Positions 1 to 10,960 of a DNA stretch of 64,000 nt are shown here, one piece after another. The notes beneath the pieces were generated by a model that saw only the letters and a list, made by a program, of their open reading frames with translations, ran no database searches and was not told where the DNA came from. Each line of letters begins with the position of its first letter. Within the stretch, counting starts at the first letter, position 1. The position numbers were made by a program, and so were the translations under genes. The stretch covers positions 1,550,001 to 1,614,000 of the forward strand of contig JAQSEB010000091.1 of the NCBI GenBank assembly GCA_030063045.1, read 5' to 3'. The DNA is from Pratylenchus scribneri. Its lineage: Eukaryota; Nematoda; Chromadorea; Rhabditida; Pratylenchidae.

Positions 1-464
1 GTGTCTCGGCACAAAACAGAGGAGGAGCAACGGACAGGTGGCTATATTGCGGATACTGTGGAAGCCAGTGTGGAACAACGAGACACAATTGCGCGAACGG
101 CGAATTGCATCAAATTGTGAGTTTTTTCGGTTAAAAAAATTCATAAATTTAATAATTTTTAAAAAATTTATAAATTTAATAATTTTTATTTTTTTTTATA
201 TATTTATTTAAAAATTTTTAATTAAAATAATGACTTTTCTGCTTAAAATTAAATAAAAATATTAACACCAATTTAATTTTAAGGTTGGCTCGCAACTCAA
301 TACCCCTTTACGAAGGCACAATCACCATTGCATTCAATGCCTCACTTCGATATCCAACCAAAATGTTGATTCGCCCTGAAATTGCAGACACCGTTGCGGA
401 AGATGTGATCGCTCAATGTATGGCGGCAGCCAACGATGATGGGGATATTTCCATGCAAATTTGA
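1..464 (+). CDS. 3' end of an unrecognised gene (two exons, 5' partial)
   Basis: Two exons can be joined: 1-116 and 284-464. The donor at 117 is GTGAGT and the acceptor ends at 283 (TTTTAAG). Phase 2 is kept across the junction and the reading ends at TGA 462-464. The exon pair gives about 98 residues with no gap, including the stretches TGGYIADTVEASVEQRD and EGTITIAFNASLRYPTK, and a C-terminus ending DDGDISMQI. An AATAAA lies at 538-543, 74 bases past the stop. I do not recognise the family, and the N-terminal part lies outside the window. A coding reading is supported by the splice fit and by higher GC than the flanks. Confidence 0.6.
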
Positions 465-621
465 TATTATTTTGGATAAAATTTTTTAATCCATTTTGTT
501 GAATTTTACTTATTTTCTTTCCATTTTTGAACAATTTAATAAATTTATGTGATTTAAAAATAAAAGAATTGTGTTCATGATTGAAAAGCATCTGTGATTG
601 CTAAGAAACCATAAATGAGCA

Positions 622-882
622 AATCTGCCTGTTTTAATTCCGCCTGTTTAGTTAGAATAATTCCGCCTGTTTAGTTAGAATAATTCCGCCTGTTTAGTTA
701 GAATAATTCCGCCTGTTTAGTTAGAATAATTCCGCATGTTTAGTTAGAATAATTCCGCCTGTTTAGTCAGAATAATTCCGCCTGGTTAAGAATAATTCCG
801 CCTGGTTAAGAATAATTCCGCCTGGTTAAGAATAATTCCGCCTGGTTAAGAATAATTCCGCCTGTTTATAAGAATATAATTT
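622..882 (+). repeat. AATTCCGCC minisatellite, locus 1
   Basis: About eleven tandem units. The first units are about 23 bp (core AATAATTCCGCCTG plus linker TTTAGTTAG); the later ones are about 20 bp with linker GTTAAG. It lies between the end of the first gene and the convergent gene at 1064. The switch of linker type inside one array suggests two rounds of local expansion. Confidence 0.9.
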
Positions 883-1063
883 CGCTTATTCTGAGTTACA
901 GAAATAATATCAAAAGGATGAAAATATTCTTTAGAATTATAAATGAAACTTTAAAATTTACTCTGATTTTGTTTTCAGTAATTTAAGAAAAAACAGGAAA
1001 AGTTTATCAATTATTTTATCATCTTGTTTTTCTCTTCAATCTTTCAATTGGCATCTTCCAATC

Positions 1064-2490
1064 TCATCCACGCTTCTTCCCCTTAGGCTTGTTGATTTCG
1101 TTGATCGCCTTAGCCACTTCATTCTTATCTTCCGCGATTTGCTCTTCACAATCGGCAATTTGTTTTCGAATTTCCGTTTTCTTCTCTCCATCTTTTGCTT
1201 TGTTCAAAGCTTCATCGGCATAGAACAGGATCAATTCAGAAAGATGGCAGACGCTTTCCTTCATGGCTGCCAAATGCAAGACCATATCACGTAACTTATG
1301 CTGAAAATTGATGGGAAAATAATTGAGGAAAAAAGGAATAGGGAACAACAAAATACGGTACTTAAGGAGATTGTATCCGATTTTGTTGAAAAGGGAAAAA
1401 GTGAAGGTCCTTCCCCTCTATGGGTCATCACAATTAGGGTTAGGGTCATTAGGAGCGGGCTACCTGGGATGGTATTCTACCTCCCTGAGTGAATGACCCC
1501 TAATGACCCTAAACCTGATGACCCATAGAGGGGACGGACCCTTCACTTTTCCCTAGTCGACCCAAAACCGGATACTAACTCCATAAGTACCCAAAATATT
1601 TTGAAGAAAACGAAAACCAAAAAATGTTTGAAGTGAAAAATTCAAAAACGTATCAAAAACATAAATTGTTTGAAAACAAAAAGATTTTTACGTTGTTTTA
1701 GGTTTGGCCCAAAGAATTTTTGTTTGAATTAAAAAGTAAACTCACTGCCTCGGAAGGGTCCCATTTCATTTCGAAGCGAAAGTTGATCCAACGGCGGGTC
1801 AGGGACATGCATTGCATGTAGACTTCTTTGTGCTGTGTAAATTGATGAAGAAATTTTATTTGAGAAATGACCCAAAAACAAACATCATTCAATTTTTTCT
1901 GGGCCAAAACAATGTTCGGATCATCGACGGCGGCTGAAATGGAGTAAAATAAATACATGAAAGGTTTTTTTGTACAAACCTTCAGCAGGGCGGATCAAAT
2001 GACGACGGCGACGGCGATGATGGGGAGGACCATTGTTAGCCTCATTGTTGGCAATGGCATTGACATTGCTGTCTTTTGTGCCCGCGAACAGTTGGCCGAA
2101 GAAATTGATGGAAAGATTCTCTAAAAAAAAGGAGGGAATTTTACGGATTTTTTCATTTTTTTTTGCAATTCTATTTTTGATTAGGAAAATGAACCAATTC
2201 CCCGTTGTTAAATGATTGATAAAAAATGTTTCTCCCCAAATCGAACCAAGCAATTTCTCGGTGCTCATGATTTCCTCCGAATTGTTTTCCTCATCAACAA
2301 CGGCGACTTCCCGCTTATTTGCATGTTTGTATCCATCATTCTGTTGTTGGATAACATGAAGAATTCCACGGAACATTGCCGTGGGCACATCACGTTCATC
2401 GCCTGTCGGAGGACGGGACAGAACACCGCAGAGGAAAAAAGCAGCCAAAATGGCCAAAAATAAAAATAACATAGGCGAGGAAGAAATCAT
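1064..2490 (-). CDS. Putative secreted protein, about 311 aa, unrecognised family
   Basis: ATG at 2490 opens an obvious signal peptide (MISSSPMLFLFLAILAAFF, then LCGVLS before RPPTGDERD). Exons: 1980-2490, 1746-1933, 1064-1300. Donors are GTTTGT and GTGAGT, acceptors CATTTCAG and ATTTTCAG, and phases 1 and 0 match. Stop is TGA 1064-1066. The first exon may hide a further in-frame intron (2121-2246), which would remove an AT-rich Phe/Ile/Lys stretch; both versions keep frame. The mature chain has a basic run HHRRRRRH, a segment with WVISQIKFLHQF and a Lys/Glu-rich tail ending PKGKKRG. A possible trans-splice acceptor CCCTTTTAG ends at 2510, 20 bases before the ATG. No domain is recognised; effector, proteolytic precursor or structural secreted protein are all possible. 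Confidence 0.65.
1384..1560. repeat. Foldback element with TTAGGG-like arms, copy 1
   Basis: The left arm starts GGGAAAAAGTGAAGG and continues with CCCCTCTATGGGTCATCA and TTAGGGTTAGGGTCATTAGG. The right arm carries the reverse complement and ends CCCTTCACTTTTCCC. Arms are roughly 57 nt with a short spacer. It lies in the last intron (1301-1745) of the secreted-protein gene. A related, more diverged element lies at 25650-25975. Confidence 0.8.
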
Positions 2491-2932
2491 TTCGAAGAAT
2501 TTTCAATTTCTAAAAGGGATGAAATTTGACTCTAAAAAAGGTTTTTTCTAAATATTCATTTGAAAAAAGCATCTCGATATAATTAAAATAAAAAAAATAA
2601 ACTGACGGAAAATGATGCAATTTAATTGAAAATATATAATTATGGATGGCTTTTAACAAATTTAAGGTAAGCCAATCCAATCAGCAGCCGATTTTTGGGA
2701 AATGTGGATGACAGTTTGGATGGGTTCAAATTTGATGATTCCATCGTTGGATATTCAACAAGTATAAAAAATAGTGAATCATATGGGAAAGGGACTATCG
2801 TCCTAAATTAAAATTTTATAGATGTAAAAATAATAGGTGCATAAAATACTGTGTGACAAAAAAAAATACTTGTAATTGATAAAAATGTTCAAAAATTTTG
2901 TCTTTTTACTGCTTTCTTTTTAAATTTTCGCA

Positions 2933-4056
2933 TCATTTCCGGCGCCGAAATCGAAGGAACCGATTTTGACCACTGTTATCAACAAAAAAATAGTTGGAAT
3001 CGCCTCTGGTTGAAACACTGGGATCTCCTTCAAAACTGGCAACTTTGTCATAGAATTCCGGATTGCTATGGTAAAAAAGTTTTTGGAAGATTATTTAATA
3101 ATTCCCTTAAAAATATGCAAATTTTCTAGCTTAATAAATTAAGCTCCCACTAGTTTCGCACTTCAAGTTCAAGGGTAATTCGCAGATCTCACTAAGAATA
3201 ATTCCGCCTGTTTTTAAGAATAATTCCGCCTCTTTCTAAGAATAATTCCGCCTGTTTCTAAGAATAATTCCGCCTGGTTAAGAATAATTCCGCCTGGTTA
3301 AGAATAATTCCGCATGGTTAAGAATAATTCCGCATGGTTAAGAATAATTCCGCCTGGTTAAGAATAATTCCGCCTGGTTAAGAATAATTCCGCCTGGTTA
3401 AGAATAATTCCGCATGGTTAAGAATAATTCCGCATGGTTAAGAATAATTCCGCATGGTTAAGAATAATTCCGCATGGTTAAGAATAATTCCGCATGGTTA
3501 AGAATAATTCCGCATGGTTAAGAATAATTCCGCATGGTTAAGAATAATTCCGCATGGTTAAGAATAATTCCGCATGGTTAAGAATAATTCCGCATGGTTA
3601 AGAATAATTCCGCCTGGTTAAGAATAATTCCGCCTGGTTAAGAATAATTCCGCCTGTTTTTAAGAATAATTCCGCCTGGTTAAGATTAATTCCGCCTGGT
3701 CAAGTTGGAATAATTCCGCCTGGTCAACTTAGAATAATTCCGCCTGTTCGCAAGTAAGACTTTTTTGTTATCCTCTATTTAAATTTAAAAATATTCTGAA
3801 ATTAATCTAAATACTAAAGCCATTAATTATATATTATATTTCTACGAAATTCCTTAAATTTTCGTTCATATTTACCCCCATCGTTCATTCCCCCATCACT
3901 TACGCATTATCCATTTCCCACACTTCTCTTGCTGAAAATTTATTCCAGATTAATTAAACCAAAACTCCACAAACCTGCAGCAAAGTAATCCTCTTCAAGG
4001 CTCATCAAAATCAACACAAAATTAGCCACTAAAGCAATCCACGGGAGGAGGAACAT
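2933..4056 (-). CDS. Small secreted protein/peptide precursor, 80 aa, three exons with a 28-nt microexon
   Basis: ATG at 4056 gives a hydrophobic leader (MFLLPWIALVANFVLILMS). Exons: 3975-4056, 3904-3931 (28 nt), 2933-3065. The microexon is bounded by TTTTCAG and GTAAGT. Only its inclusion joins exon 1 (phase 1) to the natural frame of exon 3 (phase 2), ending at TGA 2933-2935. The mature part reads EEDYFAAREVWEMDN, then NPEFYDKVASFEGDP, and ends NRFLRFRRRK. FLRF followed by basic residues resembles an FMRFamide-like peptide, but the amidation Gly is absent (CGG where GGG would give FLRFGRRK), so I do not call it an flp gene. The leader is followed directly by acidic residues, as in many short precursors. 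An AATTCCGCC array fills intron 2. Confidence 0.6.
3193..3757 (+). repeat. AATTCCGCC minisatellite, locus 2
   Basis: About 28 units, mostly 20 bp (AATAATTCCGCCTGGTTAAG), with a homogenised block of a CAT variant (CCGCATGG) between 3310 and 3600. It sits in intron 2 of the 80-aa secreted gene and reads antisense to that gene, the only intronic array that does so. Confidence 0.9.
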
Positions 4057-6112
4057 TTTTTATAAAAATTGGAATGAATTCACGGAATTTTTATTCAGAA
4101 AGGATTTTTCCTCCCTATATGGACCTGGCTTTGGTACTGAAATCAGCAGGTGCGGGGTCAATGAGTGAGCCAATCCCCCCTTCCCAATATCCAATCGATT
4201 TATGGCCCAACGCCCAAAAATATGCATTGAGGGGATAATGGGCCATAAAGGGATGGCCAAGGCGCAAGGCCATGGCCTAATAATAGGGGGGGGGGGGGGG
4301 GTTTGGTCCAGTGGATCCATTGCCAATCCCTTGTTTTGCCTCTTCAAATTGACCCCTCCTAGTATTGTCTGTTGTCTTATATGAATATTGCCTGTATTTT
4401 CCTTTACAATTTTCCTCGGCCTTTTTTTTTGTTCTCGACATAGGCACAAACAATTCGGCCATCTTTTAGAAGGTATTTCAAAAGATATTTCAATTAGTTT
4501 CTCTCAGTGTTTGGTGATCAAACACAGATGCGCGAGGATGGAGGGAATCTGTCTGGGATGGGCAGGGCACATAAATATTTTGGAATCCGGGGATTTCATT
4601 CTAAAAACGCGCCGCGATTATAAAGTGCACCGTGAAGAAAGATGGATGTACGATGTACGCAGTAGACATAAACAAAATAAGGAACTAATTTTTTTATTTA
4701 TTTATTCCTGTTGATTTTAAGAGCACATAAAGAAAACAAATTTTTATTAGACTTTGGTTTAGAGTTTAGAGACTGTGCAGAAATAGGCCACGGGTCTTGG
4801 GAGAATCTAAATGATTTGATGCTAATTTTGAATAGTGAAAATTCTAACCGAAATGAAAAGAATATTCCAAATTCCTATTCATGTTTAATTGGACAATTTT
4901 GGTTTAACATCTATCTCTCTTTATGCTAATATTTTTTTTGGAATTTTCACATCATATTTATGCTTTATTGAATGCAAATTTATTATTTTTTAATCTCTAC
5001 ATGATCATCAATTAGTTGTAAAAATATTGGATATATCTAATCACTTTCTTGCCTTATTTATTTATTTATTTTTGCAATTCACACAGACACAACAAAATAA
5101 AATATTTCCCCAAAATTGACGGACATCTTTTCATAGAACTAGTTTTTATTAATTGATAAATTCATATAAAATTAGCTCTAATTTTTTCCATCATCACCGT
5201 TATGACTTTTGCCCTTTTGGATGAAAAAAAAAGACAATTCTGGACAAAAAACAAAATAAATTAACGGCCCAAATTCGAGAAATTGAAAGGTCGTCGTCCT
5301 CTTTTACTCATTCGCCTCAATATTTTTTATTTCTTCCACAATAATTCACAACACATTTTAGGCCACCGCATCTTCGATGATGAGTTAATTTGCTTTGAGG
5401 GTGAAAATGGAGGGTAAAACGGTGGCTGGCGGCAAAAATGGAGAAAATGGATGGAAAATTGGAATTGGGGAGGATTCATCCTTGCCCATTTTTTATTGGA
5501 AGGGTTTTTTTGCGTTCTCAATTAAGGTGTTGATGATTTTTTCATATTCATAGAAAATATGGACAAAAATAGAAGGCGCAAAAAAGTCAGCCGAATCATC
5601 ATTTACCATTCATCATCCAATCAAATCAAGCAATGTTTTTTTCGAATGAACTTTGCTCTTAGCCGATTTTCATAAGCCCCATATAAATTTGTTGCCCAAT
5701 GTCTTTTGGCCCCTGTTTTTTTCAGTTTAATTGCAGCTTATTTTAATGTTAGTGAAATATTAGTGAATCCTTAAATTTATCTAACTTTCCTGAATCACCG
5801 TAAATTTAAGCAAACCTTTTTCTTATCTATAGTCCTTATTAGGAATTAATCTTATTAGTCGGTTATTTGCGTCCAAAATTTTGTACATCCAAAATAAATG
5901 TTTATTTAGCAATCATTAGGGATTATTATTGGTGCCTCTATATAAGGCCTTAAAAATATCCTGACAAGTACAAGAAATCCTTTGATTGTTAGGATTGGAT
6001 GATTTTGGGGACTCAAAATCTGGAGAACACCGACAATTGACAATACTCCTTTTTAACGTGTGAAAATTTCGCCCTAAATTTACAGGAACCATAAAATCAT
6101 CCCACAGAGAAA
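4057..6112. other. Intergenic region, no gene supported
   Basis: Upstream of both the 80-aa gene (-) and the P450 (+), so it should hold both promoters. A G13-14 run lies at about 4287-4300. Open frames at 4060-4714 and 5327-5521 have no splice context or recognisable protein features. The P450 start is preceded by CATCCCACAG ending five bases before the ATG, which could be a spliced-leader acceptor. Confidence 0.5.
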
Positions 6113-9100
6113 ATGTCATCGCCAACTTTGTACAACATTCCCTCCTTGTCATTTGGCTTCACCATTTTGGTGATTTCCGCCTCCAGTCTCATCTTCTTTT
6201 GGCGCATTTTCCTCAAATTCACCAATTGGATTAGAGGAAAAGCGGTGGAGGAGGAACATTTCCCACCTGGCCCCAAGCCAATTCCGGTGCTTGGCAATTG
6301 TGCACAGGTCGAAACAGGGCAATTAGAATTATTGTGTTTAGATCTTGTGGCCATAGCTCAATAAGGAAGCAATCAATTCAGGAAGGCAATAAGCCATTGA
6401 AAATCTCTGAAAATCCTCTAAAAAGTTGCCGTCAAACAGACTAAAAAGGATGATTGAGTACTTGGATAGTTTTTTGGCCATAATTCAACAAGGAAGCAAC
6501 CAATTCGGGAAGGCGATATGTCATTAGAAAGCTCATAAATTCCTCTAAAAAATGGCTTTTCTAATTTTTTGTGAAAATTTAAAACTATTTGTAGAATTAA
6601 CAGAATTTCCTTAAAAGTCGAAAAATTCAGGTTTATTACACTCAAAGACATGCATTTTGTAAAAATTAGATTTTATAAAATTTAAAAGAGGCTAAATTGT
6701 AAAGGACATATTGGGCTTTCCAATGGTATATGCCTTGTGCCTTCCCAAATTAGTAATTGCCTCATTGAGTTATGGGCAAATAATAAATTAAGACATTCTT
6801 ATTGTCCCTAATTTAAACAATGAGCCCATTTTTCAGGATTTTATTTTTCTATTATTTTTTCCTTCTCGTAGATTGATTTGCGCAACCCACACCGTACATT
6901 CATCCAATGGAAACGCCAATTTGGGCCAATTTATACAAGTAAGTATGGGCCATTAAATCTATGGCCAAGATGAGAGAAATTCCCATTTCCTTCTTTTCAG
7001 TTCACTTTCCAAAACGTCAAGTGGTCATTTGTGGTGCCGCCGAGATGAACGAACTGTTGACCCAACCCAAATATGGCAAGCCTAGGGAAATATTAATTCC
7101 TTTTTAATTAACTTCAATATAAAATTTAGCGGATATTTTTGCCGATCGTCCCACTTTTTCCTTCCTTTACGGCATTTTCAGCCATCATCAGCCGGATGGA
7201 AATGGTAAGACCAATCAGTGGGATGGACTAAACCACATTCCCAATACAGGAATAATTTTGTCGCGCGGTCAAATTTGGCAAAAGAATCGTCGGTTCGCGC
7301 TGAGCGCATTCCGCAATTTGGGCATGGGCCGTCCCCAAATGGAGGCACGCATTCGGCACCATAAAGATCAATTGATTGAAAGATTGGCGGCATTGGCCTC
7401 GCAGGTAAATATTTTCATATTGGATTGAAACTGGAGGGAAATAATGCCATCCAATCATTATCTCCCTTTGGGATGTTTTAGAGATACCGTATAACCTCTT
7501 TTAATATTCCTTTGCGATTTATTTCTTAAATCCCTAAAAATTGGGAAAATGTGGGGTCCTAACTCCTTAATTTGTGGATATTTTTTGAATAAATTATAGA
7601 TTTTATAGAATTTGGAAAATTATAAATATGAAAAAAATTCTTTTCAATTCACACATCTGATACCCAATAAATCCCTTACCAATTAGGGCACCAGTATTGT
7701 GCACGATTTTCAACCGCAATTGGCTTTTTGCTATGGAAATGTGATCCAAGATTTGGTGATGGGCCGCCACTATGAGCAATACAATCACCCGGTAGGATTG
7801 AAAATTATTGCCAAAATTCCTTGCTTTTTGCCACAGGAATTCCTCTTCTTCAAAAAATTCATTGAAAGCACCACAAAAGAGGTATTTTTGGCAAATTTTA
7901 AGAATTCTACGATTGAATTAATCCATGCAATATTTTTCGTTCAAAATTTAATTTAAAAGAATTTTTTGTCAAATACATAGTTAAAAATCCATCGATTTTT
8001 CCACAAAATATATCCATCTAATAAACCCCTTCCCTTACTTCCCGACAAGATTGCCAGTCTCCAAATGTTGCTCGTGGATCGCTGGCCCTGGCTTCGTTGG
8101 TTATTCCCGGCCTATTGGCGCTATATTCGCGAGGGATTTGCTCTTCAACGTTTTCTGATGCGTGAAGTGGATGCTCGGATTGTGTATTTGCGGCGCCAAA
8201 ATGGTATTGATGGGCCATCGTTGTTGTTGGGTGAGCCGGAATGCTTCATCGACGCATATTTGGACGCAGCATTTGCAGAGGGACAACGAATTGACGATCC
8301 GGAATTGTCAGAATTCCTTAAATTTAATTCTATCATTAATATTTTCCCAATCAAAGGAAATTGACTGTTGTAATTTGTGCCGGCGATTTATGGGCGGGTG
8401 GGCTGGAGACGGTAGTGACCACTACTTGGTGGGCAGCCCTTTATATGTTGCATTATCCGCATGTGCAAATACGGTAAATAAATAGGGAAAAATAGATGAA
8501 TATGAATACCCTCCAGGCTAAATCAAAGATAGTGGTGGAAGGGAATAATTTAATTGATTGAAAATCGCCAAATATGGAAAAAGAAAACATAAAGATTAAT
8601 TTATTCTCATTTTGATTCCGCCTGGTCTTTAGAATTATTCCGCCTGTTTAGTTAGAATAATTCCGCCTGGTTGACTAAGTTTTAATTCCGCCTGGTTGAC
8701 TAAGTTTTAATTCCGCCTGGTTGACTAAGTTTTAATTCCGCCTGGTTGACTAAGTTTTAATTCCGCCTGGTTGACTAAGTTTTAATTCCGCCTGGTTGAC
8801 TAAGTTTTAATTCCGCCTGTTTGACTAAGTTTTAATTCCGCCTGTTTGACTAAGTTTTAATTCCGCCTGTTTGACTAAGTTTTAATTCCGCCTGGTTGAC
8901 TAAGTTTTAATTCCGCCTGGTTGACTAAGTTTTAATTCCGCCTGTTTGACTAAGTTTTAATTCCGCCTGGTTAAAATAATTCCGCCTGGTTGACTAAGTT
9001 TTAATTCCGCCTGGTTGACTAAGTTTTAATTCCGCCTGGTTGACTAAGTTTTAATTCCGCCTGTTTGACTAAGTTTTAATTCCGCCTGGTTGACTAAGTT

Positions 9101-10960
9101 TTAATTCCGCCTGGTTGACTAAGTTTTAATTCCGCCTGTTTGACTAAGTTTTAATTCCGCCTGGTTAAAATAATTCCGCCTGGTTGACTAAGTTTTAATT
9201 CCGCCTGGTTGACTAAGTTTTAATTCCGCCTGTTTGACTAAGTTTTAATTCCGCCTGGTTAAAATAATTCCGCCTGGTTGACTAAGTTTTAATTCCGCCT
9301 GGTTGACTAAGTTTTAATTCCGCCTGTTTGACTAAGTTTTAATTCCGCCTGGTTGACTAAGTTTAATTCCTCCTGATTGACTAAGTTTTAATTCCGCCTG
9401 GTTGACTAAGTTTTAATTCCGCCTGTTTGACTAAGTTTTAATTCCTCCTGTTTGACTAAGTTTTAATTCCGCCTGTTTGACTAAGTTTTAATTCCGCCTG
9501 TTTGACTAAGTTTTAATTCCGCCTGGTTAAAATAATTCCGCCTGGTTGACTAAGTTTTAATTCCGCCTGGTTGACTAAGTTTTAATTCCGCCTGGTTGAC
9601 TAAGTTTTAATTCCGCCTGTTTGACTAAGTTTTAATTCCGCCTGGTTGACTAAGTTTTAATTCCGCCTGGTTGACTAAGTTTTAATTCCGCCTGGTTGAA
9701 TAAGTTTTAATTCCGCCTGGTTGACTAAGTTTTAATTCCGCCTGTTTGACTAAGTTTTAATTCCACCTGGTTGACTAAGTTTTAATTCCGCCTGGTTGAC
9801 TAACTTTTAATTCCGCCTATTTGGCTATGTTTTAATTCCGCCTGTTTTTAAGAATAAATCCGACTATTCTAATTCTCCCCTTTTCTTAAGATTAATCCTA
9901 TATTTTCTTTTTCTATTTTCGTTCTATTTTCTACAATCAAAAAAATTCTCCCTTTAATTTTATTTTTTTAAGAAGTATCAATGATAATTTTCTAAAATTT
10001 TATTGTCCTATATCTATGATATGATGAATTTCCCTCCAATTTTAAAGACTTCAAGCCGAATTGGACGCCCAATGCCCGGGCCGTGCATTTATGTTGTCTG
10101 ATCGAAAGGAGATGCCCTATTTTCGGGCCGTCATCGACGAATTGCAACGGGTGGCCAATGTTTTGCCATGGAATGTGCCTCATTCCACCAGTCAACAGGT
10201 CAATATGGGCTTATTCACATTTTCGAACGGAGCCAAAATTTACTTTTTAAATCTTAATATTTTATATCATTTATATGGGTATCCAAAATCTGAAAAATAA
10301 TTCTCTGAAAATAAATCCTTCAATTGAATAGGTCAAATTCCATGGTTGGACGTTGCCGAAAGACACAATTGTACAAGTGCAATTGGGTGCTGTTCATTTG
10401 GATGAAGCCAATTTTCTAGAGCCAGACATTTTTCGGCCAGAACGATTTCTTGATGAAAACGGCAAATACAAACAATCGGAGTTGTTGAAGCCATTTGGGA
10501 TGGGAAGAAGTTCGTTTCGTTTCAAATTGATGAAATTTTTGGGAGGCTTTTCCCCATTAAAATTTTCACTATTCTTCAGGAAGTTGCATGGGTGAATCGT
10601 TGGTCAAAATGGAATTGCCAATTGTGTTGGCCTCACTGCTACAGAATTTCAATATCAAACCTATTCCAGGAGGTATTCTATTGATAAAGAAAATATTAAA
10701 TTTTTTTGTGTAATTAGGGCAATATTAATTATAAAAGAAATTTGAATTTTAACTCAAAAACGTCCAAAAATCATTAATTATAATTTATTCCCATTTATCT
10801 CCCTTCCTATTTAAGAGGCGTTGCCTTCGCTGCGCCGTAATCCGGGTATCGTTTCCACTCCGGATCCATTCAAGGTTGATTTTGAAGTCAACAATAATTT
10901 TTCCTTCCCCATTTTCAGTTCATTATTCAAAAACGACACGAAGAATTGATTCTCAACTAA
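6113..10960 (+). CDS. Cytochrome P450, CYP2-like clan, complete (about 537 aa)
   Basis: Haem-thiolate monooxygenase, expected on the ER membrane with its active site facing the cytosol. The product opens with a hydrophobic anchor (SFGFTILVISASSLIFFWRIF) and a Pro-rich hinge (HFPPGPKPIPVLGN). Later landmarks in order: C-helix WQKNR and LGMGR near residue 160; I-helix AGDLWAGGLETV near 335-350; K-helix ExxR (ELQR, about 395-398); FRPERF; and the haem loop FGMGRRSCMG with the ligand Cys near residue 476. All key motifs are present and the length is normal. Exon-12 splicing restores the double Arg of the haem loop. The Thr of the I-helix (A/G)GxxT is kept in the form AGGLETV. Substrate is unknown; nematode CYP2-clan enzymes are usually tied to xenobiotic or fatty-acid oxidation. 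AATAAA at 11057-11062. Confidence 0.93.
6345..6800. repeat. MITE-like foldback (GGCCATA-CTCAACAAGGAAGC family) in P450 intron 1
   Basis: The left end at 6350 (GGCCATAGCTCAATAAGGAA) is repeated at 6477 (GGCCATAATTCAACAAGGAA). The inverted right end lies at about 6735-6785 (TTGCCTCATTGAGTTATGGG). The two left ends suggest one copy inserted into, or duplicated within, another. The centre is AT-rich with no coding capacity. Confidence 0.75.
8618..9870 (+). repeat. AATTCCGCC minisatellite, locus 3 (25-bp units)
   Basis: About 50 units, mostly 25 bp: AATTCCGCCTGGTTGACTAA plus GTTTT. Short 19-bp units (GGTTAAAAT before AATTCCGCC) recur near 8970, 9165, 9255 and 9530, so part of the array has been amplified as multi-unit blocks. 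The whole array is intron 9 of the P450, sense to the host gene. The enzyme's I-helix and K-helix exons lie on either side. Confidence 0.95.

Larger units (their letters stand above)
6113..10960 (+). other. Exon model of the P450 gene
   Basis: Exons: 6113-6307, 6872-6938, 7001-7075, 7130-7204, 7250-7404, 7687-7791, 7837-7881, 8050-8306, 8357-8473, 10048-10198, 10332-10509, 10580-10672, 10816-10874, 10919-10960. All phases agree. Intron 3 (7076-7129) needs a GC donor. Intron 8 uses a weak donor (GTCAGA at 8307). The last intron (10875-10918, 44 nt) is itself open in frame; splicing it gives a usual P450 tail (DPFKFIIQKR, then HEELILN), while retention ends at TGA 10947-10949. Intron 9 is 1.57 kb because of a minisatellite. 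Confidence 0.85.

Noticed and set aside
1430..1530. True interstitial telomere
   Set aside because: Only a few TTAGGG-like words occur and they belong to inverted arms of a foldback element.
2933..3065. Naming the 80-aa precursor an flp neuropeptide gene
   Set aside because: The amidation Gly is absent and only one RF motif exists; not enough for the family.
4060..4714. Overlapping open frames around 4.1-4.7 kb
   Set aside because: They span a G13 run and AT-rich sequence, with no splice fit or protein-like composition.
5281..5521. Short Cys- or Arg-rich frames (for example MSKRGRRPFNFSNLGR on the minus strand near 5265-5312)
   Set aside because: Neuropeptide-like at first sight, but no leader exon with matching phase was found upstream.
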